Shown piece by piece: positions 1-6,509 of a stretch of DNA of 64,000 nucleotides; within the stretch, counting starts at the first letter, position 1, and the number at the start of each line of letters is the position of its first letter. The DNA is from JACKNG01 sp050184115 (GTDB lineage: Bacteria > Pseudomonadota > Gammaproteobacteria > Ga0077536), in NCBI GenBank assembly GCA_050184115.1, contig JBFXAQ010000005.1:1-64000 (forward strand), written 5' to 3'. The notes under the pieces are model-generated. The model ran no database searches, was not told where the DNA came from, and saw only the letters and a program-made list of their open reading frames with translations. The position numbers and the translations under genes are program-made.

Positions 1-119
1 GGATTGCAATCGGATTGCCCGAAAGCTCAACTCGAGACCACGAAAGAAAATCGGCTTCAAAACTCCGGAGGAAGTCTATGCAACCCTCTAATCAGTTGTG
101 TTGCACTTCGCTTGTTAAT

Positions 120-539
120 TCAGGCGGTAAATCTCTTTAGGAATGTGCTTGGCTTCATTAGCTCGCAGTCTGGAGAATGTAACCATATTGCGGGAAATCG
201 AATCCGCAAGTGGTCCCAAACCTGTAAGAGCTCCAGCGCTTCACATCTCGCCTTTAACGTAAATCCGCCGAATTTGTCCCCCCCAACGTCGTTTTCGAAC
301 AACGTCATGAGAAACTCGATGTGACTTGCGGAGCTTCGGAATACCGCTGACCAATCCCACCATGAGGGGTCCGCTTGATGCTGAATCGTCACACCCGGAC
401 TTAGCAAAATGTGTTTTGCCACTTCCTCGGGTACGTACTGTGCAATAGAACCGGATAGTTCAATGCTTAGAAGTGGTTCCACGAAATTGCGCGGACCAGG
501 AATAAGCCCCCAGTCGGAATTACTGGTGAAGCGTTGCAT
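120..539 (-). CDS. Cassette C13: hypothetical protein
   Basis: This 139-residue protein starts at an ATG only about 12 nt inside the cassette start, the usual spacing for cassette genes. I see no signal peptide and no membrane segment. It is rich in Trp and aromatic residues in the middle (for example DPSWWDWSAVF) and has a leucine-rich helical stretch near residues 100-115. I do not recognise a family. Its own attC is not visible; it presumably lies beyond the left edge. The Shine-Dalgarno match is weak, so translation may depend on readthrough from upstream cassettes. The position and orientation argue that it is a real gene. The function is unknown. Confidence 0.6.
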   Translation of the reverse strand: MQRFTSNSDWGLIPGPRNFVEPLLSIELSGSIAQYVPEEVAKHILLSPGVTIQHQADPSWWDWSAVFRSSASHIEFLMTLFENDVGGDKFGGFTLKARCEALELLQVWDHLRIRFPAIWLHSPDCELMKPSTFLKRFTA

Positions 540-550
540 TAGCTTTTGCC

Positions 551-645
551 GCCTAACGCCACAATGAGCCGCACTTGACGGCGACGACCGGAGCGGCAGC
601 GAAGGAAGGAGCGGTCAAGTGTCGGACTCCATTGTGATGTTAGGC
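551..645 (-). repeat. attC site of cassette C12
   Basis: Left core GCCTAAC and right core GTTAGGC frame a 95-bp imperfect palindrome. The arms CGCACTTGAC and GTCAAGTGTCGG pair with one extra (extrahelical) base. The right flank GTTAGGCTGCGG is identical to the start of cassette C12 read on the minus strand. The C12 stop codon lies inside the site. Confidence 0.93.
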
Positions 646-1088
646 TGCGGCATACGTAACTTGCCACCGCTGCTATTCGCGATGCTTTCTGCCACGCGCT
701 TTCCAATAAAGAACGTTACCGCGGTAGTTTTCTTAAAGCGTATTTCTACATCGTCGAATAACCGCATCTTCCGATGCAATTTCAAACAAATATCGCCCCA
801 CGGAACAGCAAAGGACGGCAAACCGAATCGGAACGGGAGCATCACAGAGAACACAAGCGCGTCGTCATTGCACTGAATGTAGACGATTCCTTTAAAGCGG
901 TAGCCAAGTAGGGTGCGCAAAGACTGGTTACGAATAATGACACCGCTTCCCTGTGGCCGTTTTGGATATAAAAGAGCCAACTCCCGCCATCCGGAGAGCG
1001 TACCGAGTAAGCGAGAAGTCGCTAGCCACCCACAAAGGAAAACTAGACCAGGGGCAATAGGTTCAAACAAGTATAAGACCGATGCCAC
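615..1088 (-). CDS. Cassette C12: small membrane-anchored hypothetical protein
   Basis: This 157-residue protein begins with a GTG codon. A hydrophobic N-terminal segment (about residues 4-32, with FEPIAPGLVFLCGWLA) suggests one or two membrane passes. The soluble remainder contains a PWGDI element after a run of beta-like hydrophobic residues. Similar small membrane proteins with a 'PWxDI' element recur as unknowns in many proteobacteria, but I know of no assigned function. The last residues (ending NITMESDT) are encoded by the attC itself, so the attC supplies the stop codon. An alternative start slightly downstream cannot be excluded. Confidence 0.7.
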   Translation of the reverse strand: MASVLYLFEPIAPGLVFLCGWLATSRLLGTLSGWRELALLYPKRPQGSGVIIRNQSLRTLLGYRFKGIVYIQCNDDALVFSVMLPFRFGLPSFAVPWGDICLKLHRKMRLFDDVEIRFKKTTAVTFFIGKRVAESIANSSGGKLRMPQPNITMESDT

Positions 1089-1105
1089 TGCCTACTACTA
1101 CCGCA

Positions 1106-1200
1106 GCCTAACGCCCTGCTAACCTGCGCTTGACGGCGACGACCGGAGCGACAGCGAAGGGAGGAAGCGGTCAAGCGTCAGGTTCAGCTGGATGTTAGAT
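1106..1200 (-). repeat. attC site of cassette C11
   Basis: Core GCCTAAC on the left and GTTAGAT on the right, 95 bp. The right flank GTTAGATTGCGC equals the minus-strand start of cassette C11. The interior follows the standard arm and loop of this array. Confidence 0.93.
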
Positions 1201-1207
1201 TGCGCAT

Positions 1208-1654
1208 TCATCTTTCTTCTGCTGCTCTACGAAGTATCAAATCGACGAGTTGCGCCGGGAATACCGCGCCCACCAGTTCCGGGCTCTCCGTGATCGCCGA
1301 AACTGGCAGGAAATCTGTGACTTCGAATCGCTCTCTGTTAATCGCGGCGACTCGAACGGCACCTACTGATTCTGACACCGGCCTATTCGGAATCGATACC
1401 CACACATAGTACTTCGGGTAGGCAACACCGCTCTGAGTCGGCCCGTCTCGGAGCATATCGATGCTCAGCTTTTCTACGTCTTGTTCGGGCACTCGGAAGT
1501 ACGAGGCCAAGTCTCGGCGAAGTACAGACGAGAATTCCCCGAGACTAGGAACATTAGCTTCAATGTGCGATTGCTGAATAGCCCTCATCACATCGCCTGG
1601 TTCCGCGGAAGCAGCCGCAGATAAGGTGAGGAGCAGTAATGCCCGGATAATCAT
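1208..1654 (-). CDS. Cassette C11: secreted hypothetical protein
   Basis: This 148-residue protein has a clear Sec-type signal: a short basic start (MIIRA), a leucine-rich core (LLLLTLSAAASA) and a likely cleavage site after about residue 17. The mature part is soluble-looking. It contains a patch PKYYVWVSIPNRP followed by an AAINRERFEVTDF segment that resembles a compact alpha/beta fold, but I do not recognise a family. A longer frame starts inside the neighbouring attC; I rejected that start because its first 25 residues only translate the attC arm. The ATG lies about 13 nt from the cassette boundary with little Shine-Dalgarno sequence. A periplasmic location is inferred from the signal only. 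Confidence 0.72.
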   Translation of the reverse strand: MIIRALLLLTLSAAASAEPGDVMRAIQQSHIEANVPSLGEFSSVLRRDLASYFRVPEQDVEKLSIDMLRDGPTQSGVAYPKYYVWVSIPNRPVSESVGAVRVAAINRERFEVTDFLPVSAITESPELVGAVFPAQLVDLILRRAAEER

Positions 1655-1660
1655 CGCGCA

Positions 1661-1755
1661 ATCTAACGCCCTGTTAACCTGCGCTTGACGGCGACGACCG
1701 GAGCGGCAGCGAAGGGAGGAAGCGGTCAAGCGTCAGGTTCAACAGGATGTTAGAT
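1661..1755 (-). repeat. attC site of cassette C10
   Basis: Cores ATCTAAC and GTTAGAT bound 95 bp. The arms CCTGCGCTTGAC and GTCAAGCGTCAGG pair with one extrahelical base, and a second extra base occurs in the CTGTTAACC / GGTTCAACAG part. The right flank GTTAGATTGCGCG matches the start of C10. Confidence 0.94.
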
Positions 1756-1762
1756 TGCGCGT

Positions 1763-2416
1763 TCATATTCCCGTCAGGTAGTCGACGAGCGCTTCTTCTA
1801 TTCGATAGCGGCGGACATTGTTAAACGTGATCTCGCTTACGAGCCCTAGGTTCTCAAGAACGTCGAATTTACCTTCAAGCTTGTCGTGATCCTCGTAGTA
1901 GTACGCGAATATTTGCCTCTGAGAACCGTTGTACGACCACTTTCGACTCAGGATCACTGCTTCACGGGTCGTAGGGTGAGTTTGCAAATCCTCCTGCATT
2001 TCTCGTAGAAGGCCCGGCATTAGATGCTCGGCCTTAGCAAACGCCGATTGATCTCCGATTTCAGACTCAACGGGCTGCGCTAGTGCGGCTGCGGCAAACC
2101 GCTCAGCGCTTCTTTTCCAGCCTTCCAGGATGGCTAGAGAGAATTTCGTTTCGTCGCTGTCTATCAGCTTCGCGCAAGTTTGGCACAGCCACAGACCATT
2201 CGAAGAATCCGATCTCTGCTCCTGCGACATGGACAGGTCGTAGCGTGGCCCGCCCGGCGCAGCGGCCGTTATATGAGCCGCCACGCCGATACTTACTGCG
2301 CCACCGGGGTCGTCCTGTGGCCCGGCGGTCGGGCGCCGGCACTTGGGATTTGAACATCGAAATCCCACGCGTTTCGCAAGAAGCTCTTTTGTGGACTTGC
2401 TGAAATCGTCGCGCAT
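1763..2416 (-). CDS. Cassette C10: HNH-type endonuclease-like protein with C-terminal helical domain
   Basis: This 217-residue protein starts at an ATG about 27 nt inside the cassette; a longer frame that begins in the attC was rejected. Residues about 8-110 look like a zinc-bound HNH module: a Cys pair in GFRCSNPKCRRPT, then SIGVAAHITAAAPGGPRY with the first His, then NGLWLCQTCAKLID, which supplies the Asn and a second Cys pair. In many relatives the last element reads C-x-x-C-H; here Ala stands before KLID, so the final metal-binding His may be missing or placed differently. The C-terminal 80 residues end in a region that looks like a winged helix (LENLGLVSEITFNNVRRYRI). HNH proteins of this style often serve in restriction or other anti-phage defence, but that role here is inference. 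Confidence 0.75.
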   Translation of the reverse strand: MRDDFSKSTKELLAKRVGFRCSNPKCRRPTAGPQDDPGGAVSIGVAAHITAAAPGGPRYDLSMSQEQRSDSSNGLWLCQTCAKLIDSDETKFSLAILEGWKRSAERFAAAALAQPVESEIGDQSAFAKAEHLMPGLLREMQEDLQTHPTTREAVILSRKWSYNGSQRQIFAYYYEDHDKLEGKFDVLENLGLVSEITFNNVRRYRIEEALVDYLTGI

Positions 2417-2436
2417 TCGGCAATGGCACCCGCGCA

Positions 2437-2532
2437 ATCTAACGTTGTGATAAGCCGCGTTTGACAGCGGTGCCCTGGAGCGGCAGCGAAAGGGTGCCGC
2501 TGTCAAACGTCGGCTTGATCACCTTGTTGGAT
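2437..2532 (-). repeat. attC site of cassette C9 (variant loop)
   Basis: Cores ATCTAAC and GTTGGAT bound 96 bp. The inner arms read GTTTGACAGCGG and CCGCTGTCAAACG, unlike the common type. The same variant occurs only at 7213-7308, in the other copy of this cassette. Confidence 0.92.
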
Positions 2533-3013
2533 TGCGGCTCGGACAGGACCGCAAGCCACTGGAGACCACCGCCGCCTTGCGGAGGCCGCGCCGACGAGGC
2601 CCTGGTTGCTTGAACGATGACTCGACCTTCCATGGACTCCCCCCAGTAAGCAGGAACCGACGAAAAGGCCCGACCCCGGCAACTCTGCGCCAGCTTCACC
2701 CGTGAGTGCAACACCTTCGCCTGGTTTCGCTACGGCAGACCGACAGGCAGGCGGAGCCCCGGCGAGAGGACGAACAGCTCAGGGACGGCACGGTTCCTTG
2801 CGGTAGGGATGGCACCGTGGGCCTCGGTGTGGGCGATGCCTCGCCAAATTCATCCGTTCTGCACGACGCTCGGTTACATGCTGACCGAAGCGACCTACCA
2901 GGCAACCGAAGTGGCGCGCCCATGAGCCGAACCCGCGCAGCGGCCACCCGCGGCTTCGGCCTACTCAGTTGGGTCGATTGCCACGCACAGAAAATCTTGA
3001 ACCCGCAATACAA
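2533..3013 (-). mobile_element. Cassette C9: ORF-less cassette, diverged copy of C3
   Basis: This is the body of a cassette without a convincing gene. It aligns along its whole length with the cassette at 7309-7789, from the attC junction through shared tracts such as GATGACTCGACCTTCCATGG to the end core ATACAAC. The two copies differ by many substitutions and at least one single-base length difference near 2841-2865 (7618-7640 in the other copy). Open frames in one copy are therefore broken or shifted in the other, on both strands. It may be a decayed gene, a non-coding RNA or a regulatory cassette; the sequence does not decide. No Shine-Dalgarno and start pair is conserved between the copies. 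Confidence 0.8.
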
Positions 3014-3102
3014 CGCCACAATGAGCCGCGCTTGACGGCGACGACCGGAGCGGTAGCGAAGGGAGGAGCGGTCAAGCGTCGGACTCCATTGTGTTGTTAG
3101 GT
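3008..3102 (-). repeat. attC site of cassette C8
   Basis: The left core is the irregular ATACAAC, contributed by the start of cassette C9. The right core is GTTAGGT. Total 95 bp. The right flank GTTAGGTAATGCG equals the minus-strand start of C8. The downstream small ORF of C8 ends inside it. Confidence 0.92.
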
Positions 3103-3260
3103 AATGCGTTGACGGCACGTGCAGCCCACTGCGCGCCTAGTTCTGCCGGCGATATACTTGAGCCTACTTCTGGTTTTGCCGCGGCCCTCTCCGGAAACAT
3201 CAGAGAGCGCCACTGCTCGATTGTTGTCGCCTCGGTCATTCCTGCGCCTCTACTTTGCAT
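3072..3260 (-). CDS. Cassette C8, second ORF: small protein downstream of the proteasome-like gene
   Basis: This 62-residue ORF begins 4 nt after the stop codon of the proteasome-like gene and ends within the attC (tail NNTMESDA). Two starts are possible. The ATG at 3260 has GGGAG 7 nt upstream. The ATG at 3239 has AGAGG at similar distance and would give 55 residues. The protein is soluble and Ala/Glu-rich with EQWRSLMFPERA near the front and SPAELGAQWAARAVNAL as a likely helix. I recognise no family. The tight spacing and good ribosome sites suggest it is translated with the upstream gene, so the two may work together; that is inference. Confidence 0.55.
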   Translation of the reverse strand: MQSRGAGMTEATTIEQWRSLMFPERAAAKPEVGSSISPAELGAQWAARAVNALPNNTMESDA

Positions 3261-3264
3261 CGTG

Positions 3265-4554
3265 CTACTCCCGATAATAGTTTGCGAAAAACTGCGGGTT
3301 ATATTCGGGCTTGAAATAGTGCTTTCTTTTGATCCAAATGAAGCCATCGCCCTTGGAGATGACTGCTACATCGATCGGGCCGCCAACAGTTTCGACTGCC
3401 CTTGAGATTTTTCTCTTGAACACCGTCAGGTTAACTAATGATTCTGCCATGGCCGCCAGTTCGTCCTTCGGAAGCACTCCAACCATGTCAAGAATAGGTT
3501 GCGTATTATTCTTCTGCTGGAACTGATAGAGATCCTCTCGAAATTTCTCTAACAGTTTGGCCCCGTCGGATTGCATTCTGTCGCGAAGACGCTCCAGCTC
3601 GCCATTTTGCAAGCCTGTGCTTTCGGAATCGAGTGAACTAGCGTACTGATCAAACACTCCTTCAAGGTATGTGCCGGCGAAACTCGAAATGTCAGGATCT
3701 ACTCCCGCCAGGAAAGTCCACACCATTTCGTCTTGGGCGAACGGGACGATAGTCGTCAGGAACTCGTCCTGGTGAATGGTACTTTTGCCGAGGATAAACG
3801 CCTTCTTTATTCGGCCGTCGACCATTCCTTCAACTAGATAGCTCGCGATTTTGGGAAACATGTCCTTGTCACCAAATCCTGCTATTACAACGCCGCTAGC
3901 GCGAAGGAGAAACTTATCTTTAACCACTAATGCGGCGGCCTGTCTGCAAATCTCATCTTGATCGTCAGATGACAGAAGCGGAGATAGTTCTCCGAACCTT
4001 TCGAAAGTCATTTCCAGAATTTTTGAACGCTGAGTGATGGCCAACTCGACCACATCTTGTTCGTTGAAGCCGGGGAGGTAATCCGCGGAATTAACTATCT
4101 CGCCTGTGCCGTCAAGCGCATCGCGAAATAGCGGCAACGTAGACGCAATAGTTACGGTGCTACCACTCTCTATACGTGCCTTAACAAGCGTTTCGAGGCT
4201 TTCGTAGAGCGCCCCAAATAGCATGTGTACGAGAGCTTCGAAATAGTCGTCCTTGCTCGTTTGCGGGATTATGTATTCGTCCGCGCTCAGGTATGTCCAA
4301 AAGTCTTCAACGTACTGGTCGAGCGTAGCGAATGTCTTCGTCCCGAGTTGATGTCGATATTCCTTGATTATCAGCTCCCATGGGATTCCCATGAAATCAG
4401 CACTGTCGTACACCATTATCCCCACAGGCTGATACTTCGAAAGCGCGAATAGCTTGTTTGCGCTGTTGTAGACTTTTTGATCGCCGATTGTTACGGCGCT
4501 ATCCGCTGCGAGAGCTATACCCGACTTGTTAAGGATGGCTATTTCAGCTGTCAT
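3265..4554 (-). CDS. Cassette C8: proteasome-like N-terminal-nucleophile (Thr1) hydrolase, putative
   Basis: This 429-residue protein starts at the ATG at 4554, preceded by AGAGG 11 nt upstream; a TTG nine bases earlier is possible but less likely. After Met removal the first residue would be Thr. With that Thr as residue 1, Asp lies at 17 (in GIALAADSAVT) and Lys at 33 (in NSANKLFAL). These are exactly the positions of the catalytic Thr1/Asp17/Lys33 set of proteasome beta subunits and HslV. A further small-residue patch (MVYDSADF) falls near the position of the proteasome Gly47-Asp51 segment. The protein is about twice the length of HslV; the remainder (helical, with VVIAGFGDKDMFP near the middle) has no recognised domain. 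No ATPase partner (HslU, Mpa, ClpX) is nearby. Family membership is inferred from motif spacing, not from a search. The substrate is unknown. Confidence 0.72.
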   Translation of the reverse strand: MTAEIAILNKSGIALAADSAVTIGDQKVYNSANKLFALSKYQPVGIMVYDSADFMGIPWELIIKEYRHQLGTKTFATLDQYVEDFWTYLSADEYIIPQTSKDDYFEALVHMLFGALYESLETLVKARIESGSTVTIASTLPLFRDALDGTGEIVNSADYLPGFNEQDVVELAITQRSKILEMTFERFGELSPLLSSDDQDEICRQAAALVVKDKFLLRASGVVIAGFGDKDMFPKIASYLVEGMVDGRIKKAFILGKSTIHQDEFLTTIVPFAQDEMVWTFLAGVDPDISSFAGTYLEGVFDQYASSLDSESTGLQNGELERLRDRMQSDGAKLLEKFREDLYQFQQKNNTQPILDMVGVLPKDELAAMAESLVNLTVFKRKISRAVETVGGPIDVAVISKGDGFIWIKRKHYFKPEYNPQFFANYYRE

Positions 4555-4577
4555 ATCTCGCAAAGCCTCTGCGCATT

Positions 4578-4673
4578 ACCTAACGTCGCGATAACCTGCA
4601 CTTGACGGCGACCGACCGGAGCGGCAGCGCAGGAAGGGAGCGGTCAAGTGTCAGGTTCATCGCTTTGTTGGGT
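4578..4673 (-). repeat. attC site of cassette C7
   Basis: Cores ACCTAAC and GTTGGGT bound 96 bp; the loop carries one extra base (GGCGACCGACCGG) shared with the attC at 8219-8314. The right flank GTTGGGTTGCGC matches the start of C7. The C7 stop codon is inside it. Confidence 0.92.
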
Positions 4674-5018
4674 TGCGCTTTGCGGATTTGCTTTTCGCCA
4701 ATACGAATATTGGGTGCTGGCCGTATTTACGTTGATGCCCTCGGCTATGCAGGCTTTCACTACCTCGTCGCGCTCTGCACTTCCTGTCCGCTTCGATATC
4801 TCGTCGGCAATTTCCCAGACGCGCCCCGTGATTGTTCCGGGCTTGGGACGCGGGTAAGGGACCTGTGCTGGTGGTTCTGAATAGGAAGGCATCGGCACAG
4901 CCTCTGACTGTGCGAATTGCGATAGATACTGGACGATGGTCGCGGTTGATTCCTCTCCGAATTGGTCGTGGATACGGGCATAAAGGGAACCAGGGATGTT
5001 TATTGCAACGGTTTCCAT
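4644..5018 (-). CDS. Cassette C7: putative DNA-binding protein (ribbon-helix-helix-like N-terminus)
   Basis: This 124-residue protein starts with an ATG placed well behind AGGAG. The N-terminal 40 residues (METVAINIPGSLYARIHDQF, then a helix with TIVQYLSQF) have the strand-helix-helix layout of ribbon-helix-helix regulators. A Pro-rich linker follows. The C-terminal part (from GTITGRVWEIADEISKRTG to TQYSYWRKANP) looks like a compact helical DNA-binding module, with Arg/Lys and a GIN-type turn. The leader contains two TCTAGA-centred palindromes 22 bp apart, which fits an autoregulated gene. It resembles antitoxin-type regulators, but no toxin is visible in the cassette. The last residues are encoded by the attC. 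The exact family is unknown. Confidence 0.65.
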   Translation of the reverse strand: METVAINIPGSLYARIHDQFGEESTATIVQYLSQFAQSEAVPMPSYSEPPAQVPYPRPKPGTITGRVWEIADEISKRTGSAERDEVVKACIAEGINVNTASTQYSYWRKANPQSATQQSDEPDT

Positions 5019-5059
5019 GGGGATTCTCCTGCAATGGATTACAGGAAGGAGATTAGCAG

Positions 5060-5091
5060 ATATCTAGATATATACAAGATAATATCTAGAT
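5060..5091 (-). promoter_or_regulatory. Putative operator/promoter of cassette C7: paired ATATCTAGAT sites
   Basis: A perfect 12-bp palindrome ATATCTAGATAT (5060-5071) is followed by a second ATATCTAGAT (5082-5091). The repeats are spaced 22 bp start to start, about two helical turns. The stretch is very A+T rich in an otherwise G+C-rich array and lies 42-73 nt upstream of the C7 start codon, where a promoter would be expected. This suggests a cassette-borne promoter with a dimer-pair operator. Confidence 0.65.
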
Positions 5092-5166
5092 TACTATTCT
5101 TCGGTGTCCCTGCTGGAGAGAAGGCTTTGGGCGAAAGAGCTTTCCTAGACCGCGGATTCTCGCGCA

Positions 5167-5261
5167 ACCCAACGCCACAATGAGCCGCGCTTGGCGGCGA
5201 CGAGCGGAGCGGCAGCGAAGGGAGGAGCGGTCAAGCGTCGGACTCCATTGTGATGTTAGGC
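5167..5261 (-). repeat. attC site of cassette C6
   Basis: Cores ACCCAAC and GTTAGGC bound 95 bp. The right flank GTTAGGCATAGT equals the minus-strand start of C6. One arm base differs from the common type (TTGGCGGCGACGAGCGG). Confidence 0.92.
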
Positions 5262-5726
5262 ATAGTTCCATTCATCTTTTTGGCTGTAATCGGCCCATGG
5301 ATGTTCACCATTAAACGGACCGACATAAAGGGCGCTACCTCTTCGTGCGACCCACTCGAGGCCGTGCTCGACTTCCCATTTGCAGTTGAGCTCCAGGTGA
5401 ATTACCGGCTCTTCCCCGTGCTCTGGGTTGGGAACAAGAAGACAAATGGGCGTAATGAGTCCTAGGACTTCTCTCGGCATCGAAAAGGTCTTCTGGGGTT
5501 CGCCAATACGATCCAGAAAATCATTACAGTACCTAATAGAAGCTTCGCAGAGGTGATCTATTAGAGCGTCACTCATGGAGTTCAGATAGGTAGCGCAACT
5601 ACCGACATATTCGATAGATGCTGAATCTTCCACGCCAAAACCAATATAGGTTTCGAATAAACCGAAATAGACCTCTCCCTCAAGCGACCATGTGTCGCCA
5701 GATCGGACATTTCTAATGGTCTCCAC
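5256..5726 (-). CDS. Cassette C6: hypothetical protein, possibly immunity-like
   Basis: This 156-residue acidic protein starts with GTG behind AGGG. It has no signal or membrane segment. The C-terminal third (HLELNCKWEVEHGLEWVARR, then GSALYVGPFNGEHPW) resembles small soluble proteins in which a 'W-x-x-EHG' motif precedes a glycine-rich strand. Such proteins, grouped as uncharacterised DUF families, often lie beside polymorphic toxins or in accessory regions. I cannot confirm the family by eye. The stop codon lies at the edge of the attC. Low pI and the absence of a catalytic pattern fit an inhibitor or immunity role, which is speculative. Confidence 0.7.
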   Translation of the reverse strand: METIRNVRSGDTWSLEGEVYFGLFETYIGFGVEDSASIEYVGSCATYLNSMSDALIDHLCEASIRYCNDFLDRIGEPQKTFSMPREVLGLITPICLLVPNPEHGEEPVIHLELNCKWEVEHGLEWVARRGSALYVGPFNGEHPWADYSQKDEWNYA

Positions 5727-5741
5727 GGTTCACCCTACTAT

Positions 5742-5836
5742 GCCTAACGCCACGATGAGCCGCACTTGACGGCGACGACTGGAGCGACAGCGAAAGGAGG
5801 AGCGGTCATGTGTCGGCCTCGATCGTGATGTTATGT
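5742..5836 (-). repeat. attC site of cassette C5
   Basis: Cores GCCTAAC and GTTATGT bound 95 bp. The right core is atypical at its fourth base (GTTATGT), and it is matched by the start of C5 (GTTATGTGTACG on the minus strand), so the deviation is a property of that cassette. Confidence 0.9.
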
Positions 5837-5844
5837 GTGCGATC

Positions 5845-6369
5845 CTAAGAGCCTATTAGCGCTCGGAACTCCCGTACACATTGATAATCTCGGCCCTGCT
5901 GATTATTTAGAAGCCCGGGCACTACCATTTCACGCAGGAGCTTCGTGTCCTTGGCATTGAGTAGACCTTTGTTTCTGCGAAGACAAGCACCTATAAGCAT
6001 TGTTTCCAGAAGCTGAATGTCTCGATGGCCGTTCTTGCTCGGCTTAGCAAAACGATCTCCCTCTGTGAATTTCGGGATTAACGTAAGGGTCGGCGTTCCC
6101 TTACGATTCGCAATCGCATCGTTGTAATGATTGAGTTTGTGAGGTGCAAAGCACTCTTTGCGAAATGTTTGCTTCTCCGCTAGGCCCACATACCACGGCA
6201 GAAGACCCTTCCCTGCACGAATTGAGAATATGTAGCAGCCTATCGCCTCAGAAAGTCCTTCCTCCTCCTTGTTGACCTCCTCCCAAAAAGCATTTAGTGA
6301 GCCAGCGTCTCTGGCTATTATCCGGCCGGCCTTTGGAATAGCGACGGCGCTGTAGGGGAAGTACTGCAT
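5845..6369 (-). CDS. Cassette C5: GIY-YIG-like protein
   Basis: This 174-residue protein starts at the ATG at 6369, behind a good AAGGAG; a longer frame begins inside the attC and was rejected. Residues about 33-60 read GCYIFSIRAGKG then PWYVGLAEK, which matches the two strands of a GIY-YIG nuclease core (G-x-Y-x-F ... Y-V-G). They are followed by an Arg/Lys/His helix (FRKECFAPHKLNHYNDA) and a later Glu within a QLLETMLIGACLRRN helix, the usual place of the metal-binding Glu. GIY-YIG domains nick or cut DNA in repair, homing or restriction. The protein is short and has no extra domain, so whether it is active is open. Confidence 0.7.
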   Translation of the reverse strand: MQYFPYSAVAIPKAGRIIARDAGSLNAFWEEVNKEEEGLSEAIGCYIFSIRAGKGLLPWYVGLAEKQTFRKECFAPHKLNHYNDAIANRKGTPTLTLIPKFTEGDRFAKPSKNGHRDIQLLETMLIGACLRRNKGLLNAKDTKLLREMVVPGLLNNQQGRDYQCVREFRALIGS

Positions 6370-6396
6370 TAGGTATGTCTCCTTCTTTGTTCGTAC

Positions 6397-6491
6397 ACAT
6401 AACGCCTTGTTAACCTGCACTTGACGGCGACGACCAGAGCGGTAGCGAAGGGAGGAAGCGGTCAAGTGTCAGGTTCAACAAGATGTTAGAC
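6397..6491 (-). repeat. attC site of cassette C4
   Basis: Cores ACATAAC and GTTAGAC bound 95 bp; standard arms and loop. The right flank GTTAGACGCTGC matches the start of C4 (GTTAGGCGCTGC) with one mismatch. Confidence 0.92.
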
Positions 6492-6509
6492 GCTGCCTTG
6501 AATACGTTT

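Noticed and set aside
4..324. A 106-codon plus-strand ORF at the left edge
   Set aside because: It starts with TTG without a ribosome site, runs against the cassette direction, and overlaps the better-supported C13 gene.
2417..2506. N-terminal extensions of cassette genes starting inside attC (also at 1655-1729 and 6370-6465)
   Set aside because: These residues only translate the attC arm (MTASSLR-type peptides), and better ATG starts follow just inside each cassette.
2696..3118. Minus-strand ORFs in the duplicated cassettes C9 and C3 (also 7279-7788 and 7352-7639)
   Set aside because: The frames change register between the two copies because of a one-base length difference, they run into attC, and no start site is shared.
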